A DNA stretch of 64,000 bases from Rhodopseudomonas palustris (GTDB lineage Bacteria; Pseudomonadota; Alphaproteobacteria; Rhizobiales; Xanthobacteraceae): the NCBI RefSeq assembly GCF_003031265.1, contig NZ_CP019966.1:1736001-1800000 (forward strand), in the 5' to 3' direction. Within the stretch, counting starts at the first letter, position 1. Each line of letters opens with the position of its first letter. The notes under the pieces are model-generated. The model saw nothing but the letters and a program-made list of their open reading frames with translations. It did not search any database and had not been told where the DNA came from. Below are positions 37,801 to 46,249 of the stretch, one piece after another. A program made the position numbers and the translations under genes.

Positions 37801-38388
37801 TTTCTTGGCGCGATCTGTTCGATCGTCACGGCGGCGATACTAGACGCCCGCAGGTGGAGCGCGCAATCCCGATCACGTGGACCGATCAGCGCATCTGACT
37901 GAGCACTCTCGGAGGACGATGCAAGCAAGATGCGAGGAATGATCCATCGAATTGCTTTGTGCGGAATTTCGGTTGCCGGCCATTTTGTGCCGGCAAGAAG
38001 TTGGTCTTGCTCGCGCCGTTAGCCTGATGGGGACTGCCTCCACAAAGCTGGCCGCCAACGTGTCCGCGATCTGAATTCTCTGTCGCAAATGGCGGGTCGT
38101 TACGGGATGCGGATAGCAGACTGACAGTCTGCTAATTGAGGTGGCTTGCGCCAAGCTATCTCGGCCGCTCGCCAACGATAAGCCATGTGTAGTGAATTAC
38201 TTAAGTTGTGCGCTTCGGCCGCTTTTGAGGAAAGACTTTCCGACCGGTCGCACGAAATTTCCCCGTAGAAGAATGGGTTGGCTTGTCGATATTATTGATT
38301 TGCTTGAGGTGCAGTTCTGGTGCGCGCCTTGCAGAGCTCTTTGGGGTGCGCGGAAATCGCCGCGCAGACACCGATCAGGGAGCTCCTT
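37801..38388. other. Low-GC intergenic region before the FlgE-like gene
   Basis: About 590 bases with no convincing gene and lower GC than the flanks. It must contain promoters for both divergent genes. A weak sigma-54-like GG-N10-GC match near 38142 was not accepted. Confidence 0.4.
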
Positions 38389-39210
38389 ATGGGATCACTT
38401 GGTGCATTGTGGACGGCGACCACGGGCCTGCAGGCTCAGTCTGCCGCTTTTGAGAACATCTCGGGCAATGTCGCCAATTCGCAGACAACTGCATTCAAGG
38501 CGACCAATACGGCGTTCTCCGACCTGATCTATCCGCCGCAGGTCTCGGATACCGTCTTATGGCGTTCAGTCCTGACCAACAATAAGCAGGGATCGATCAG
38601 CAATGATCCGGTGAGTACCCATATGGCGATCGGCGGGGAGGGGTATTTCACGGTCGAGGCGCCGTCAGGGGTGAGCGGGAGCGGCCAGCCGACGTTCAGT
38701 ACCAGCGAGACCACCTATACGCGCCGCGGCGATTTCGATCTCAAGAACGGCTATCTCGTCAATGGCGCGGGTTACTACCTGATGGGATCTCAAATTGATC
38801 CCGTCACTGGCGCCGTGGGCAGCCTGGCGCCGCTTCAGTTCGATACCAGTACGGAAGTGCCAAATCTCGGCGTTCTGCAAAGCCTGTCGGTCAGTTCATC
38901 CGGCAAGCTGCAAGGCACCTATTCCAAGGGCCAGACGGTCGACGTTGCGTCGCTGTCGATAGCCAGCTTCGCCGGCGAGGGTTTTATGAAGCAAGGCAGC
39001 GGCGGAACGTTCTCGCCGACGCCTCAATCCGGTCCGGCCCTTTACATCAATTCCGGCACGGTGGTGGGAAGTGCGCTGGAGGCGTCGAACGTAGACATTG
39101 CGGATCAGATGACCACGATAGTTCAAGCGCAGCAGGCTTATTCAGCATGCACACGAGTCGTGACCGCATCGAACGAGATGATGCTAACGATGACCAGCCT
39201 CACCATCTGA
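38389..39210 (+). CDS. Short flagellar hook/rod-type protein (FlgE/FlgF/FlgG family)
   Basis: A 273-residue protein. The N-terminus has the flagellar rod/hook signature SLGALWTATTGLQAQSAAFE and then ISGNVANSQTTAFKA; the C-terminus ends with LEASNVDIADQMTTIVQAQQ and SNEMMLTMTSLTI, the helix typical of axial proteins. It is shorter than most FlgE hooks (about 400) but near FlgF/FlgG size. An AGGAG site lies just upstream of ATG 38389. No other axial flagellar gene is adjacent, so its place in the filament base is unclear. It is somewhat lower in GC than its neighbours. Confidence 0.8.
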   Translation: MGSLGALWTATTGLQAQSAAFENISGNVANSQTTAFKATNTAFSDLIYPPQVSDTVLWRSVLTNNKQGSISNDPVSTHMAIGGEGYFTVEAPSGVSGSGQPTFSTSETTYTRRGDFDLKNGYLVNGAGYYLMGSQIDPVTGAVGSLAPLQFDTSTEVPNLGVLQSLSVSSSGKLQGTYSKGQTVDVASLSIASFAGEGFMKQGSGGTFSPTPQSGPALYINSGTVVGSALEASNVDIADQMTTIVQAQQAYSACTRVVTASNEMMLTMTSLTI

Positions 39211-39273
39211 GCCGGCGGTGACGCAGTGTGATCTCCTGTGCGGACGTCGGCACGTGCCCCCAACATTGCAGGT

Positions 39274-39299
39274 CAGCAGCCGGGATCAACCGGCTGCTG
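39274..39299 (+). terminator. Hairpin after the FlgE-like gene
   Basis: CAGCAGCCGG at 39274-39283 pairs perfectly with CCGGCTGCTG at 39290-39299 around GATCAA. It lies between two convergent genes and has no clear T run, so termination is only probable. Confidence 0.5.
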
Positions 39300-39319
39300 C
39301 TGGCGCTTGCTGATCTGTC

Positions 39320-39718
39320 TCACCGCGTCTGCGGCGTGGTCCGGTCTTCGGCTTTGAAATACTTGCGGGCGTGGGCGACGATCTGGCCGTCGCTGGGGTG
39401 ATCGACGGTTTCGACCGCGGCGATCTTCGCCTTCAGGGCCGGGTTGTGGTCGGCGATGTACTTTTCCAGCGCGTGCTTGGTCTGCGCCGGGCCGACGATC
39501 AGCACGATGCCGGCGTCGGCGATTGCCTCCATCGCAGCCTGGAGGAAATGCTCGTCGACCGGCTCATGGCCGGAGCCGACCGCGCGGTGATGGTGGACGT
39601 GCCGGTTCGGATTGTCGGCGTGCACCACGAGCTTGTCGGCGTCGGACGGGTTGAAGTGAAACACCCGCGCTTCGCGGTGGTCGATCCAGATCACGGCGTG
39701 GAAATGGGGGCTGGTCAT
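39320..39718 (-). CDS. eRF1/Pelota-fold-like protein (annotated elsewhere as translational machinery protein)
   Basis: A 132-residue protein starting MTSPHFHAVIWIDHREARVF, with HVHHHRAVGSGHEPVDEHFL and IVLIVGPAQTKHALEKYI. This pattern fits small bacterial proteins related to domain 3 of eRF1/Pelota. It is probably cytoplasmic. Direct involvement in translation is not shown for this family and is inference from fold. ATG 39718 is chosen over 39748. Confidence 0.6.
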   Translation of the reverse strand: MTSPHFHAVIWIDHREARVFHFNPSDADKLVVHADNPNRHVHHHRAVGSGHEPVDEHFLQAAMEAIADAGIVLIVGPAQTKHALEKYIADHNPALKAKIAAVETVDHPSDGQIVAHARKYFKAEDRTTPQTR

Positions 39719-39851
39719 AGGGCTGTCTCCCGGCTTCTGGCACGGCACGCAGGCAACAACGATCGCGGCCGCACGGCGGAGCCGAGATTACGGTCCGCCT
39801 CGGCGTCTGGGCTTGATCGGCCGCAACTTTGGCCGGAGGCGCGGCCGGCGG

Positions 39852-40865
39852 TCAGCCGGCGTGGCGCACCCGGCGGCCCTCGATCGGGTAGGCCGGGTCG
39901 TTGTAGCCGGGCGTGGAGGGATGGCCGCTCGCCACCAGGCTGTCGATCAGCGCCTCGTCCTCGGCGGTGAAGCGGTAGTCGAGCGCCCGGACATAATCGT
40001 CCCATTGCTGTTCGGTGCGTGGACCGGCGATCACCGAGGTCACCAGCGCGTTGTTCAGCACCCAGCCGACCGCGAATTGGACGGCGGTGGCGCCCTTGGT
40101 TTCGGCGTGGGACCGGATCTGCTGCGCCAGCTTCAGCGACTCGGGCCGCCACTCGGTCTGCAGCATCCGCTTGTCGGCGCGGCCGGCGCGGCTGTCTTTG
40201 TCCGGCTGCGCGTCGGGCGCGTATTTGCCGGTCAGGACGCCGCGCGCCAGCGGCGAGTAGGGGACGATACCGAGGCCGTAGAAGCCGCAGGCCGGGATGT
40301 GCTCGACCTCCGGCATCCGGTTCATGGCGTTGTAATACGGCTGGCTGACGACTGGGCGGTCGATGCCGAGCCGGTCGCAGATGTTGCAGATCTCGGCGAC
40401 GCGCCAGGCACGATAATTCGACACGCCGAAGTAGCGGATCTTGCCGGCGCGGATCAGATCGCCGATCGCCCGCACCGTTTCCTCAAGCGGCGTCGCATGA
40501 TCTTCGCGGTGCAGATAATAGATATCGATCCAGTCGGTGCCGAGGCGCTTCAGGCTTTCATCGGCAGCCTGCAGCACGCGGCGGCGCGACAGCCCGGCGC
40601 GGTTGGGGCCGTCCCCCATCGGATTGGCGACCTTGGTGGCGAGGATCCAGTGTTCCCGATGCGCCGTGATCGCGCGGCCGACCACCTGCTCGGAGCCGCC
40701 GGTCGAATAGACGTCGGCGGTGTCGATGAAATTGATTCCAGCGTCGCGCGCCTTGTCGATGATCCGCGCCGACGTCGGTTCGTCGGTGGCGCCGCCGAAC
40801 ATCATCGTGCCGAGGCAAAGCGGCGAAACCTTCAGGCCGCTACGGCCGAGCGAACGATAGTCCAT
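39852..40865 (-). CDS. Aldo/keto reductase
   Basis: A 337-residue TIM-barrel oxidoreductase. Catalytic residues are visible as Asp and Tyr in FIDTADVYSTGGSEQVVGRA, Lys in ILATKVANPMG and His in DIYYLHREDHATPLEET. The NADPH-site segment is near ARGVLTGKY and VTSVIAGPRTEQQW. The substrate is unknown. Confidence 0.9.
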   Translation of the reverse strand: MDYRSLGRSGLKVSPLCLGTMMFGGATDEPTSARIIDKARDAGINFIDTADVYSTGGSEQVVGRAITAHREHWILATKVANPMGDGPNRAGLSRRRVLQAADESLKRLGTDWIDIYYLHREDHATPLEETVRAIGDLIRAGKIRYFGVSNYRAWRVAEICNICDRLGIDRPVVSQPYYNAMNRMPEVEHIPACGFYGLGIVPYSPLARGVLTGKYAPDAQPDKDSRAGRADKRMLQTEWRPESLKLAQQIRSHAETKGATAVQFAVGWVLNNALVTSVIAGPRTEQQWDDYVRALDYRFTAEDEALIDSLVASGHPSTPGYNDPAYPIEGRRVRHAG

Positions 40866-40942
40866 GGGGCTTCCTTCGAGATTTTTTTAGACACGGTAAT
40901 GCAGGTGGCGGCCACCGCATTTCAGATCATAGCCGCCCGAGG

Positions 40943-41024
40943 CCGTCATTGCGAGGAGCGAAGCGACGAAGCAATCCACCTCCGAGCACTGGGCTGGATT
41001 ACTTCGCTTCGCTCGCAATGACGG
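40943..41024. repeat. Dispersed palindromic repeat pair (REP-like)
   Basis: CCGTCATTGCGAGGAGCGAAG at the left faces CTTCGCTTCGCTCGCAATGACGG at the right, enclosing two short AATCCA/TGGATT arms. The element looks like the CGTCATTGCGAG family that is very common in Bradyrhizobium and Rhodopseudomonas intergenic regions. Confidence 0.75.
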
Positions 41025-41067
41025 AGACAGGCATCGAGACTCTCGCTGCCTTCGAAATCAGTGCCCG

Positions 41068-42276
41068 CTACTTCTTCACCAGTGGGCAGGCAGGATCGGG
41101 TGGGCCAAACGCAGCTTCGCCGGGGATGTGAGCCAGGATCTTGTAATAGTCCCACGGATATTTCGACTCCTCCGGGGTCTTCACCTGCACCAGCATCAGG
41201 TCGTGGACCATCAGCCCATCCTCGCGCAGCTTTCCGCCGCGGGCAAAGAAGTCATTGACCGGCTTCTCCCGCATCTTGGCTGCGACCTTCAAGGGATCGT
41301 CGGTCCCGGCGTCCTTGATCGCCTGCAGATAATGCATGGTCGCCGAATACACGCCGGCCTGCCACATCGTCGGCATCCGGTTCATCTTGGCGAAATAGCG
41401 CTTCGACCATTCGCGGGTTTTGTCGTCCATGTCCCAATAGAATGACGTCGTCAGCAGCAGTCCCTGCGCGGTGGGCAGGCCAAGCGAATGCACGTCGGTG
41501 ATCAGCGCCAGCAGCGCCGCCATCTGCTGGCCGCCCTTGAAGATGCCGAATTCGCCGCCGGTCTTGATCTCGTTGACGTTGTTGGGCGGGCCGGCTGCGA
41601 TGCCGATGATCTTGGCTTTCGAGGCCTGCGCCTGCAGCACGAACGACGACACGTCCGAGGTCGCAAACGGCGGCCGCACCGAGCCGAGCACCTTGCCGCC
41701 GGTCTTGGTGACCATTGCGGCAGCGTCTTTCTCCAGCGATTGGCCGAAGGCGTAGTCGTCGGTGATGAAGAACCAGGTGTCGCCACCGCGCTTCACCACC
41801 TCCTGTGCGGTGCCGACCGCGAGGGCATGCGTGTCGAATACCCATTGCATGGCGTAGGGGCTGCAGAACTTGCCGTGGAAGTCCGCCGCGCCGGTCGACT
41901 GGGCGATGAACAGCCGCTTCTTCTCATTGGCGATGTTCTGGACGGCGAGGCCGACGGCGGAGACCGGCACGTCGAGGATCAGGTCGACCTGCTCGACGTC
42001 GTACCAGCGCCGCGCCAGCGTGGCGCCGATATCGGGCTTGAGCTGATGGTCGCCGACGATCACCTGGATCGGCTTGCCGAGCACGGTGCCGCCGAAATCG
42101 TCCACCGCCATTTGCGCCGCGGTCACGGAGCCCTGTCCGGTCGGTGTCGAGGCAGGGCCGTTCATATCGGTGAGGACGCCGAGCTTGACGACGTCGTCGG
42201 AGACTTGCGCGCGGGCGATGGACGATGACAGCAGCGCAGCCGTCATCATCGCCGCCGCGATCGATCTGGCGATCAT
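41068..42276 (-). CDS. ABC transporter substrate-binding protein, branched-chain amino-acid type
   Basis: A 402-residue periplasmic binding protein with a signal peptide (MIARSIAAAMMTAALLSSSI, cleavage near ARAQ). The family segments VVKLGVLTDMNGPAS, GKPIQVIVGDHQLKPD and TWFFITDDYAFGQSLEKDA are present. The ligand is unknown. It is a distinct paralogue of the protein encoded at 36568 and also lacks adjacent transporter genes. Confidence 0.87.
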   Translation of the reverse strand: MIARSIAAAMMTAALLSSSIARAQVSDDVVKLGVLTDMNGPASTPTGQGSVTAAQMAVDDFGGTVLGKPIQVIVGDHQLKPDIGATLARRWYDVEQVDLILDVPVSAVGLAVQNIANEKKRLFIAQSTGAADFHGKFCSPYAMQWVFDTHALAVGTAQEVVKRGGDTWFFITDDYAFGQSLEKDAAAMVTKTGGKVLGSVRPPFATSDVSSFVLQAQASKAKIIGIAAGPPNNVNEIKTGGEFGIFKGGQQMAALLALITDVHSLGLPTAQGLLLTTSFYWDMDDKTREWSKRYFAKMNRMPTMWQAGVYSATMHYLQAIKDAGTDDPLKVAAKMREKPVNDFFARGGKLREDGLMVHDLMLVQVKTPEESKYPWDYYKILAHIPGEAAFGPPDPACPLVKK

Positions 42277-42378
42277 TCGTTTCTCCCTTGTTCCGGCTCT
42301 GCGGCCGTGTTGTGATTAAGAAACTTACACCATTCTGCTGCCACCGCAATTTACCGGCGGCGCGATGACCAGGGGCCG

Positions 42379-43074
42379 ATGTTCGCGATACTGGGGTTGG
42401 GGTTTCTGCTCGGGATGCAGCATGCGCTCGAGGTCGATCACATCGCCGCGGTGTCGACGATCGCAGCGCGGCGCAGCGGCGTCGCCGATATCGTCAAGCA
42501 CGGACTGACCTGGGGCCTCGGCCACACGCTGACGCTGTTCCTGTTTGCGGGCCTCGCGCTGGTGATCGGCCACGCGATCCCCGAGCAGATCGCCCATCCG
42601 CTGGAGGGAGCGGTCGGCTTCATGCTGGTGGCACTCGGCGGGCATCTGCTGTGGCGGCTGTGGCGCGACCGGGTTCACGTCCATGTCCATCAGCACGGCG
42701 ACGGTGTGCGCCACCTCCATTTGCATAGCCATGCCGACCGGTTGAGCCACGACGCGCCCACCGCGCATCGGCATGAGCACGGCTTCCGCTGGCGGACGCT
42801 GTTGGTCGGCCTGATGCACGGCATGGCCGGCTCGGCGGCGCTGTTGGTGCTGGCGGTGTCGCAGGCGCCGAGCCCGGCACAGGGGCTACTTTACGTTGCG
42901 CTGTTCGGACTGGGCTCGATGGTCGGAATGGGAGCACTATCGGCCGTGATCGCGGTGCCGGTGGTGATCTCGGCGCGCTCGCTGACGACCGCTAACCGCC
43001 TGCTGCAGGGCGCGGTCGGTGTTCTCACGATCGCGATCGGGGTGAGCACCATCCACGCGACGCTGCTCGCTTAG
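42379..43074 (+). CDS. NicO/UreH-like metal (nickel/cobalt) transporter
   Basis: A 231-residue membrane protein with about six helices. The first carries GMQHALEVDHIAAVS, matching the HxxxxDH nickel-binding helix of NiCoT/NicO transporters, and a second copy-like motif is LMHGMAGSAALLVL. Between them is a histidine-rich loop (HVHVHQHGDGVRHLHLHSH). It probably moves Ni or Co across the inner membrane. No urease or hydrogenase genes are in the window. Confidence 0.8.
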   Translation: MFAILGLGFLLGMQHALEVDHIAAVSTIAARRSGVADIVKHGLTWGLGHTLTLFLFAGLALVIGHAIPEQIAHPLEGAVGFMLVALGGHLLWRLWRDRVHVHVHQHGDGVRHLHLHSHADRLSHDAPTAHRHEHGFRWRTLLVGLMHGMAGSAALLVLAVSQAPSPAQGLLYVALFGLGSMVGMGALSAVIAVPVVISARSLTTANRLLQGAVGVLTIAIGVSTIHATLLA

Positions 43075-43103
43075 AGCGAAGCAAAGCGCCGGCGGGCGCA
43101 GTG

Positions 43104-44318
43104 TCAGGCGATCTTGCGCAGCGTCTCAGGTGAGGGGAGATGGGTCTCGGGCGGCGGCTCGGGGGCCGGCTCGTACACCGCGTAGCGGTCCTTGCCGAGC
43201 TTCTTGGCGTTGTACAGCGCGACATCCGCCGCTGCGATCAGTCGCTCAGGGTGGAGGCCGATCTGCGGGGTCCACTGCGCGACGCCGATCGACGCTGCGA
43301 TCTTGATCCCAGCCTCGCCGCGGGCCGACACGGCGCGGCTTTCGTCCAGGATATAGCGGGCGATCATGACGCCTTCGCGCAGCGTCGTGCCCGGCATCAC
43401 CACGCAGAATTCGTCGCCGCCGGCGCGTGCCAGCAGATCGCCGGGGCGCAGCCGTGACTGCGCGGCCCGCGAGAACCGGCGTAGGCATTCGTCACCGGCT
43501 GCATGGCCATGACCGTCATTGATCGCCTTGAAGCCGTCGAGGTCGATCGCCAGCACGGCGAACGGCTCGCCGGTGCTCATCGAAACCGTGCACTGCTCCG
43601 ACATCCGCTGCAGCAGATGCCGGCGGTTGGAGACGCCGGTGAGGTCGTCGAGCAGCGCGAGATTTTCAACTTCCGAGCGCAGCCGGTCGATCGCCATCAG
43701 CAGGAAAGCGAAATTCCACGTCATCGACAGGAATACCAGCGCCAACACCAGCCCGGCCTGGAAGTCGTTGAAGTGAACCAGCGAGAGTTCGCCGCCGACG
43801 CCCATCATCGCCGCGATCGAGCGCACCACATAGACCGCTACGATCAGGCTGGCGATCACGCCCGCCATCCGTGCACCCGGGTTGCGCCGCCCCACCTTGG
43901 ACATAACCAGCGGCAGCGTTAGGGCAGTCGGGATCAGCTGTGCCATCGAGTACACCACGATCCGCATCGCCATCGAGTCGACGACAAAGATGAAGAAGCT
44001 CAGTCCAGCCGCGACTGCGCCCGTGACGATGAACGCCATCGTCCAGGGCACGCGGCGGCCGTAGAACTCGTACATGCCCATCGCGGACAAACAGCAGGCG
44101 AAGACCACCAGTGTGCCGCCGCCGATCAGCGAGAGTTCGACATTGATCACGAGGCGGAGCATGCCGACGACCGCGCCCGTCGCGAGCACGAAGCAGGCTG
44201 CCGTCATGTAACGGGCGGGCGTGAAGTTCGGATAGTTACGGGTGACGTGGACCCACACCAGGCCCAGCGAAACGAAATTGATCAGGAAGACGATCCAGAG
44301 CGTCGGCATGCTCAACAT
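43104..44318 (-). CDS. Membrane-bound diguanylate cyclase (GGDEF)
   Basis: A 404-residue protein. Six to seven N-terminal transmembrane helices (residues 1-215) precede a GGDEF domain with AGGDEFCVV (motif near residues 299-303) and an RPGD inhibitory-site match (RxxD) five residues before it. It should make c-di-GMP at the membrane and be product-inhibited. The ATG at 44318 has GGAGGC 5 bases upstream; that ribosome site lies in one arm of an inverted repeat. Confidence 0.9.
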   Translation of the reverse strand: MLSMPTLWIVFLINFVSLGLVWVHVTRNYPNFTPARYMTAACFVLATGAVVGMLRLVINVELSLIGGGTLVVFACCLSAMGMYEFYGRRVPWTMAFIVTGAVAAGLSFFIFVVDSMAMRIVVYSMAQLIPTALTLPLVMSKVGRRNPGARMAGVIASLIVAVYVVRSIAAMMGVGGELSLVHFNDFQAGLVLALVFLSMTWNFAFLLMAIDRLRSEVENLALLDDLTGVSNRRHLLQRMSEQCTVSMSTGEPFAVLAIDLDGFKAINDGHGHAAGDECLRRFSRAAQSRLRPGDLLARAGGDEFCVVMPGTTLREGVMIARYILDESRAVSARGEAGIKIAASIGVAQWTPQIGLHPERLIAAADVALYNAKKLGKDRYAVYEPAPEPPPETHLPSPETLRKIA

Positions 44319-44690
44319 GCGTGCCTCCACTCGATGGAGGCCACCCAACCTCCGATTGTTATCTGCCGTCCGCCCATGACTACTCCCAAAGTTGAGCGGA
44401 GGGTGCGCCGCGAGCGTTTAACGGACTCTGATCATGCTTCGCAAAAATACGAGTTGGTTTTGAAACGGTGAACGGCGCCGCACCATTGCGTGACAGTCGC
44501 TGTTCACTCGCCATTAACGATGCGAATTGCGCGAAATAAGCGAACAATTGTGGATAACAATGCGAAATATCTTCGTCAGCCGATAGAAGTGGCAGCGAAT
44601 CTGTTCCGATCAAAACGGAGGCGGTTGCAAGATCGGCGAGCCCGGTCCCGTCTCGCGTGGCGTTAGTATCCATCAGCTCGAGAGGACGAG
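44319..44690. other. Intergenic region between diguanylate cyclase and histone-like gene
   Basis: About 370 bases, AT-richer than the flanks. At 44323-44341 there is a 7-bp inverted repeat over the ribosome site of the diguanylate cyclase. A reverse-strand frame at 44380-44673 has no recognisable protein and was not accepted. Confidence 0.5.
44323..44341 (-). promoter_or_regulatory. Leader hairpin over the ribosome site of the diguanylate cyclase gene
   Basis: On the reverse-strand mRNA GCCUCCA pairs with UGGAGGC around UCGAG, and the second arm contains the GGAGG Shine-Dalgarno five bases before AUG. Folding would hide the ribosome site. Confidence 0.55.
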
Positions 44691-44879
44691 ATGGCGAAGA
44701 AAGCCAAGAAGGCGAAGACCGTCGCCAAGGCCAAGAAGGCCAAGACGGTGAAGAAGGCCGCCAAGAAGGTCACGAAGAAGGCGACGAAGAAGGCCGCCAA
44801 GAAAGCGACGAAGAAGGCGACCAAGAAGACCGTAAAGAAGGCCAAGACGGCTAAGAAAGCCAAGAAGGCCAAGAAGTAA
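44691..44879 (+). CDS. Lysine/alanine-rich histone H1-like protein
   Basis: A 62-residue protein made almost only of Lys, Ala, Thr and Val (MAKKAKKAKTVAKAKKAKTV at the start), with repeated KKATKKA units. This is the composition of bacterial histone H1-like proteins (for example the HC1/AlgP C-terminal tails), which bind DNA or RNA through positive charge. No globular domain is present. AGAGGA sits just before the ATG. A strong hairpin follows. Confidence 0.75.
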   Translation: MAKKAKKAKTVAKAKKAKTVKKAAKKVTKKATKKAAKKATKKATKKTVKKAKTAKKAKKAKK

Positions 44880-44885
44880 CTGCCA

Positions 44886-44912
44886 CGGAGGCGCCCCGGC
44901 GGGGCGCCTCCG
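44886..44912 (+). terminator. Strong hairpin after the histone-like gene
   Basis: CGGAGGCGCCCC pairs perfectly with GGGGCGCCTCCG around a 3-base GGC loop, 6 bases after the stop. There is no T run, so it may stabilise or terminate the message. Confidence 0.6.
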
Positions 44913-45088
44913 CCGGCCGCCCACGGTATCGGCGGCCTGAGCGGCATGCCGAGGCAGAGCGGCCCTGCGGCTGGCGGACTTGCCCGGCGGCAGTTTTGGG
45001 GGCATAGCCGGCTTCAAATGCGGCAGCCGCTCTTATAGGGTCCCGCCGACGTTCCTGCCGGCACCCGCCGCCCCAACCCCCAAGACCG

Positions 45089-45451
45089 ATGAAGATCACC
45101 CAAGCGTTCCGCTTCGAAGCCGCCCATTATTTGCCCAACGTGCCGGAAACCCACCGCTGCAAGCGGATGCATGGGCATTCCTATCGGGTCGAATTGCAGC
45201 TCAGCGGGCCGATTAATCCGGTCACCGGCTTCGTGCTGGACTTTTTCGAGATCGAGGCCGCGTTCGGGCCGCTGTTGAAGCGGCTCGACCATTACTGTCT
45301 CAACGAGGTCGAGGGGCTGGAAAATCCGACCGCGGAGAATATCGCGATCTGGATCTGGCGCCGCACCAAGCCGGAGCTGCCGCAGCTCTGCGGCGTGCGG
45401 GTCTACGAAACCTCAGAGTGCTGGGCCGATTACGCCGGCGAAGACGACTGA
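45089..45451 (+). CDS. queD: 6-carboxy-5,6,7,8-tetrahydropterin synthase QueD
   Basis: A 120-residue protein of the 6-pyruvoyl tetrahydropterin synthase fold. Zinc ligands and catalytic residues are visible: AAHYLPN (His), HRCKRMHGHSYRVEL (Cys and the HGH pair), LDHYCLNEV (Asp/His) and the C-terminal Glu in VYETSECW. It makes CPH4 from dihydroneopterin triphosphate in the queuosine/preQ0 pathway. Other que genes are not in the window. Confidence 0.92.
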   Translation: MKITQAFRFEAAHYLPNVPETHRCKRMHGHSYRVELQLSGPINPVTGFVLDFFEIEAAFGPLLKRLDHYCLNEVEGLENPTAENIAIWIWRRTKPELPQLCGVRVYETSECWADYAGEDD

Positions 45452-45457
45452 CGTCTC

Positions 45458-45508
45458 GGGCGGCTCAGAGGCCGCCCTCATAGATCGGTCCGCGGGAGAC
45501 GCGGACCG
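45458..45508. terminator. Two hairpins between convergent queD and hemerythrin genes
   Basis: GGGCGGC/GCCGCCC (45458-45477) and CGGTCCGC/GCGGACCG (45486-45508) form adjacent stems. Neither has a T run. Position between convergent stops suggests terminators. Confidence 0.5.
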
Positions 45509-45517
45509 AGGCGAAGG

Positions 45518-46108
45518 TCAGGCGCGCACCGCCGCCGTCTTGCTGCGCTCGGCTGCGGTTTCCTGCTCCCAGCGCAGGATGGTCGCATACAGGTTCTGGA
45601 ATTTGCTCGCGGTCTCGCCGTCGAACATCGGGTCCTTGCGATCGTCGATGCGCGCGTCGATCTTCGCCCAGTCTTCCGGAGTCAGCGTTTCGAGCGCGGC
45701 CGGGAACAGCAGCTGTTCTTCCTTCAGCATGTGGCGGCGCTGGTGCTCGATGAAGTCGCGCGCCGCAGCGTGGAAGGTCTGGCGCGGCAATTCCTGATCG
45801 GCCAGCACATCGTCCACCACCTTGGCGAAGTTCGCGAGGCGATCGACTTCCAGCTCGTGCTCTTTCTCGATGTCACCGACCGTGCCGGCAACCGCGGGAT
45901 TACGCTCCTTCAGGATGCGATAGACGACGTCTTCCTTCGGGTGGTGACAGGCTTCCGGGTACTCCTTGAAGTACTGAATAATGGCCTGGAAGATTTCGTA
46001 GTCGGGTCGCTCGCGGCGATCGAAGACGCTGAGCTCTTGTTCGAGCACGTCGAGCAGGCGCGCGATGTTGCGGTGCTCGTCGTTCAGCAATTCAATGATT
46101 CGTGACAT
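45518..46108 (-). CDS. Hemerythrin (HHE) domain protein
   Basis: A 196-residue protein of the HHE cation-binding family. Ligand segments are NDEHRNIARLL, ACHHPKEDVVYRILKE, DIEKEHELEVDRL and EHQRRHMLKEEQLLFP. It has no membrane segment and likely binds a di-iron centre, as in YtfE-like proteins; a role in oxidative or nitrosative stress is inference. Upstream lie a perfect inverted repeat and a FixK-type TTGC-N6-TCAA box (46198-46211). Confidence 0.85.
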   Translation of the reverse strand: MSRIIELLNDEHRNIARLLDVLEQELSVFDRRERPDYEIFQAIIQYFKEYPEACHHPKEDVVYRILKERNPAVAGTVGDIEKEHELEVDRLANFAKVVDDVLADQELPRQTFHAAARDFIEHQRRHMLKEEQLLFPAALETLTPEDWAKIDARIDDRKDPMFDGETASKFQNLYATILRWEQETAAERSKTAAVRA

Positions 46109-46129
46109 GGCCGACCTCGATGTCGCTAT

Positions 46130-46153
46130 CCGCAAATACGCAGCGATTTGCGG
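46130..46153. promoter_or_regulatory. Inverted repeat upstream of the hemerythrin gene
   Basis: CCGCAAAT at 46130-46137 faces ATTTGCGG at 46146-46153 across an 8-base spacer, ending 22 bases before the start codon. It is a possible operator for an unknown regulator. Confidence 0.45.
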
Positions 46154-46197
46154 CAAACCTTCGCGACCGCAAAATACGTCCAATCGATCGCCAATCC

Positions 46198-46211
46198 TTG
46201 CGTTAGATCAA
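46198..46211. promoter_or_regulatory. FixK/FNR-type box upstream of hemerythrin gene
   Basis: TTGCG-TTAG-ATCAA fits the FixK2 consensus TTG(A/C)-N6-(T/G)CAA. It is about 97 bases upstream of the reverse start at 46108. Confidence 0.45.
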
Positions 46212-46249
46212 CTGGACGCAGGCGGCTATCAGTCGCAACCGCGCTGCTG

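Noticed and set aside
38138..38158. Possible sigma-54 promoter upstream of the FlgE-like gene
   Set aside because: Only the GG-N10-GC spacing fits; the flanking consensus bases do not, and it is about 240 bases from the start codon.
44380..44673. 97-residue reverse frame before the histone-like gene
   Set aside because: No ribosome site or family; composition looks random and it lies in an AT-rich promoter region.
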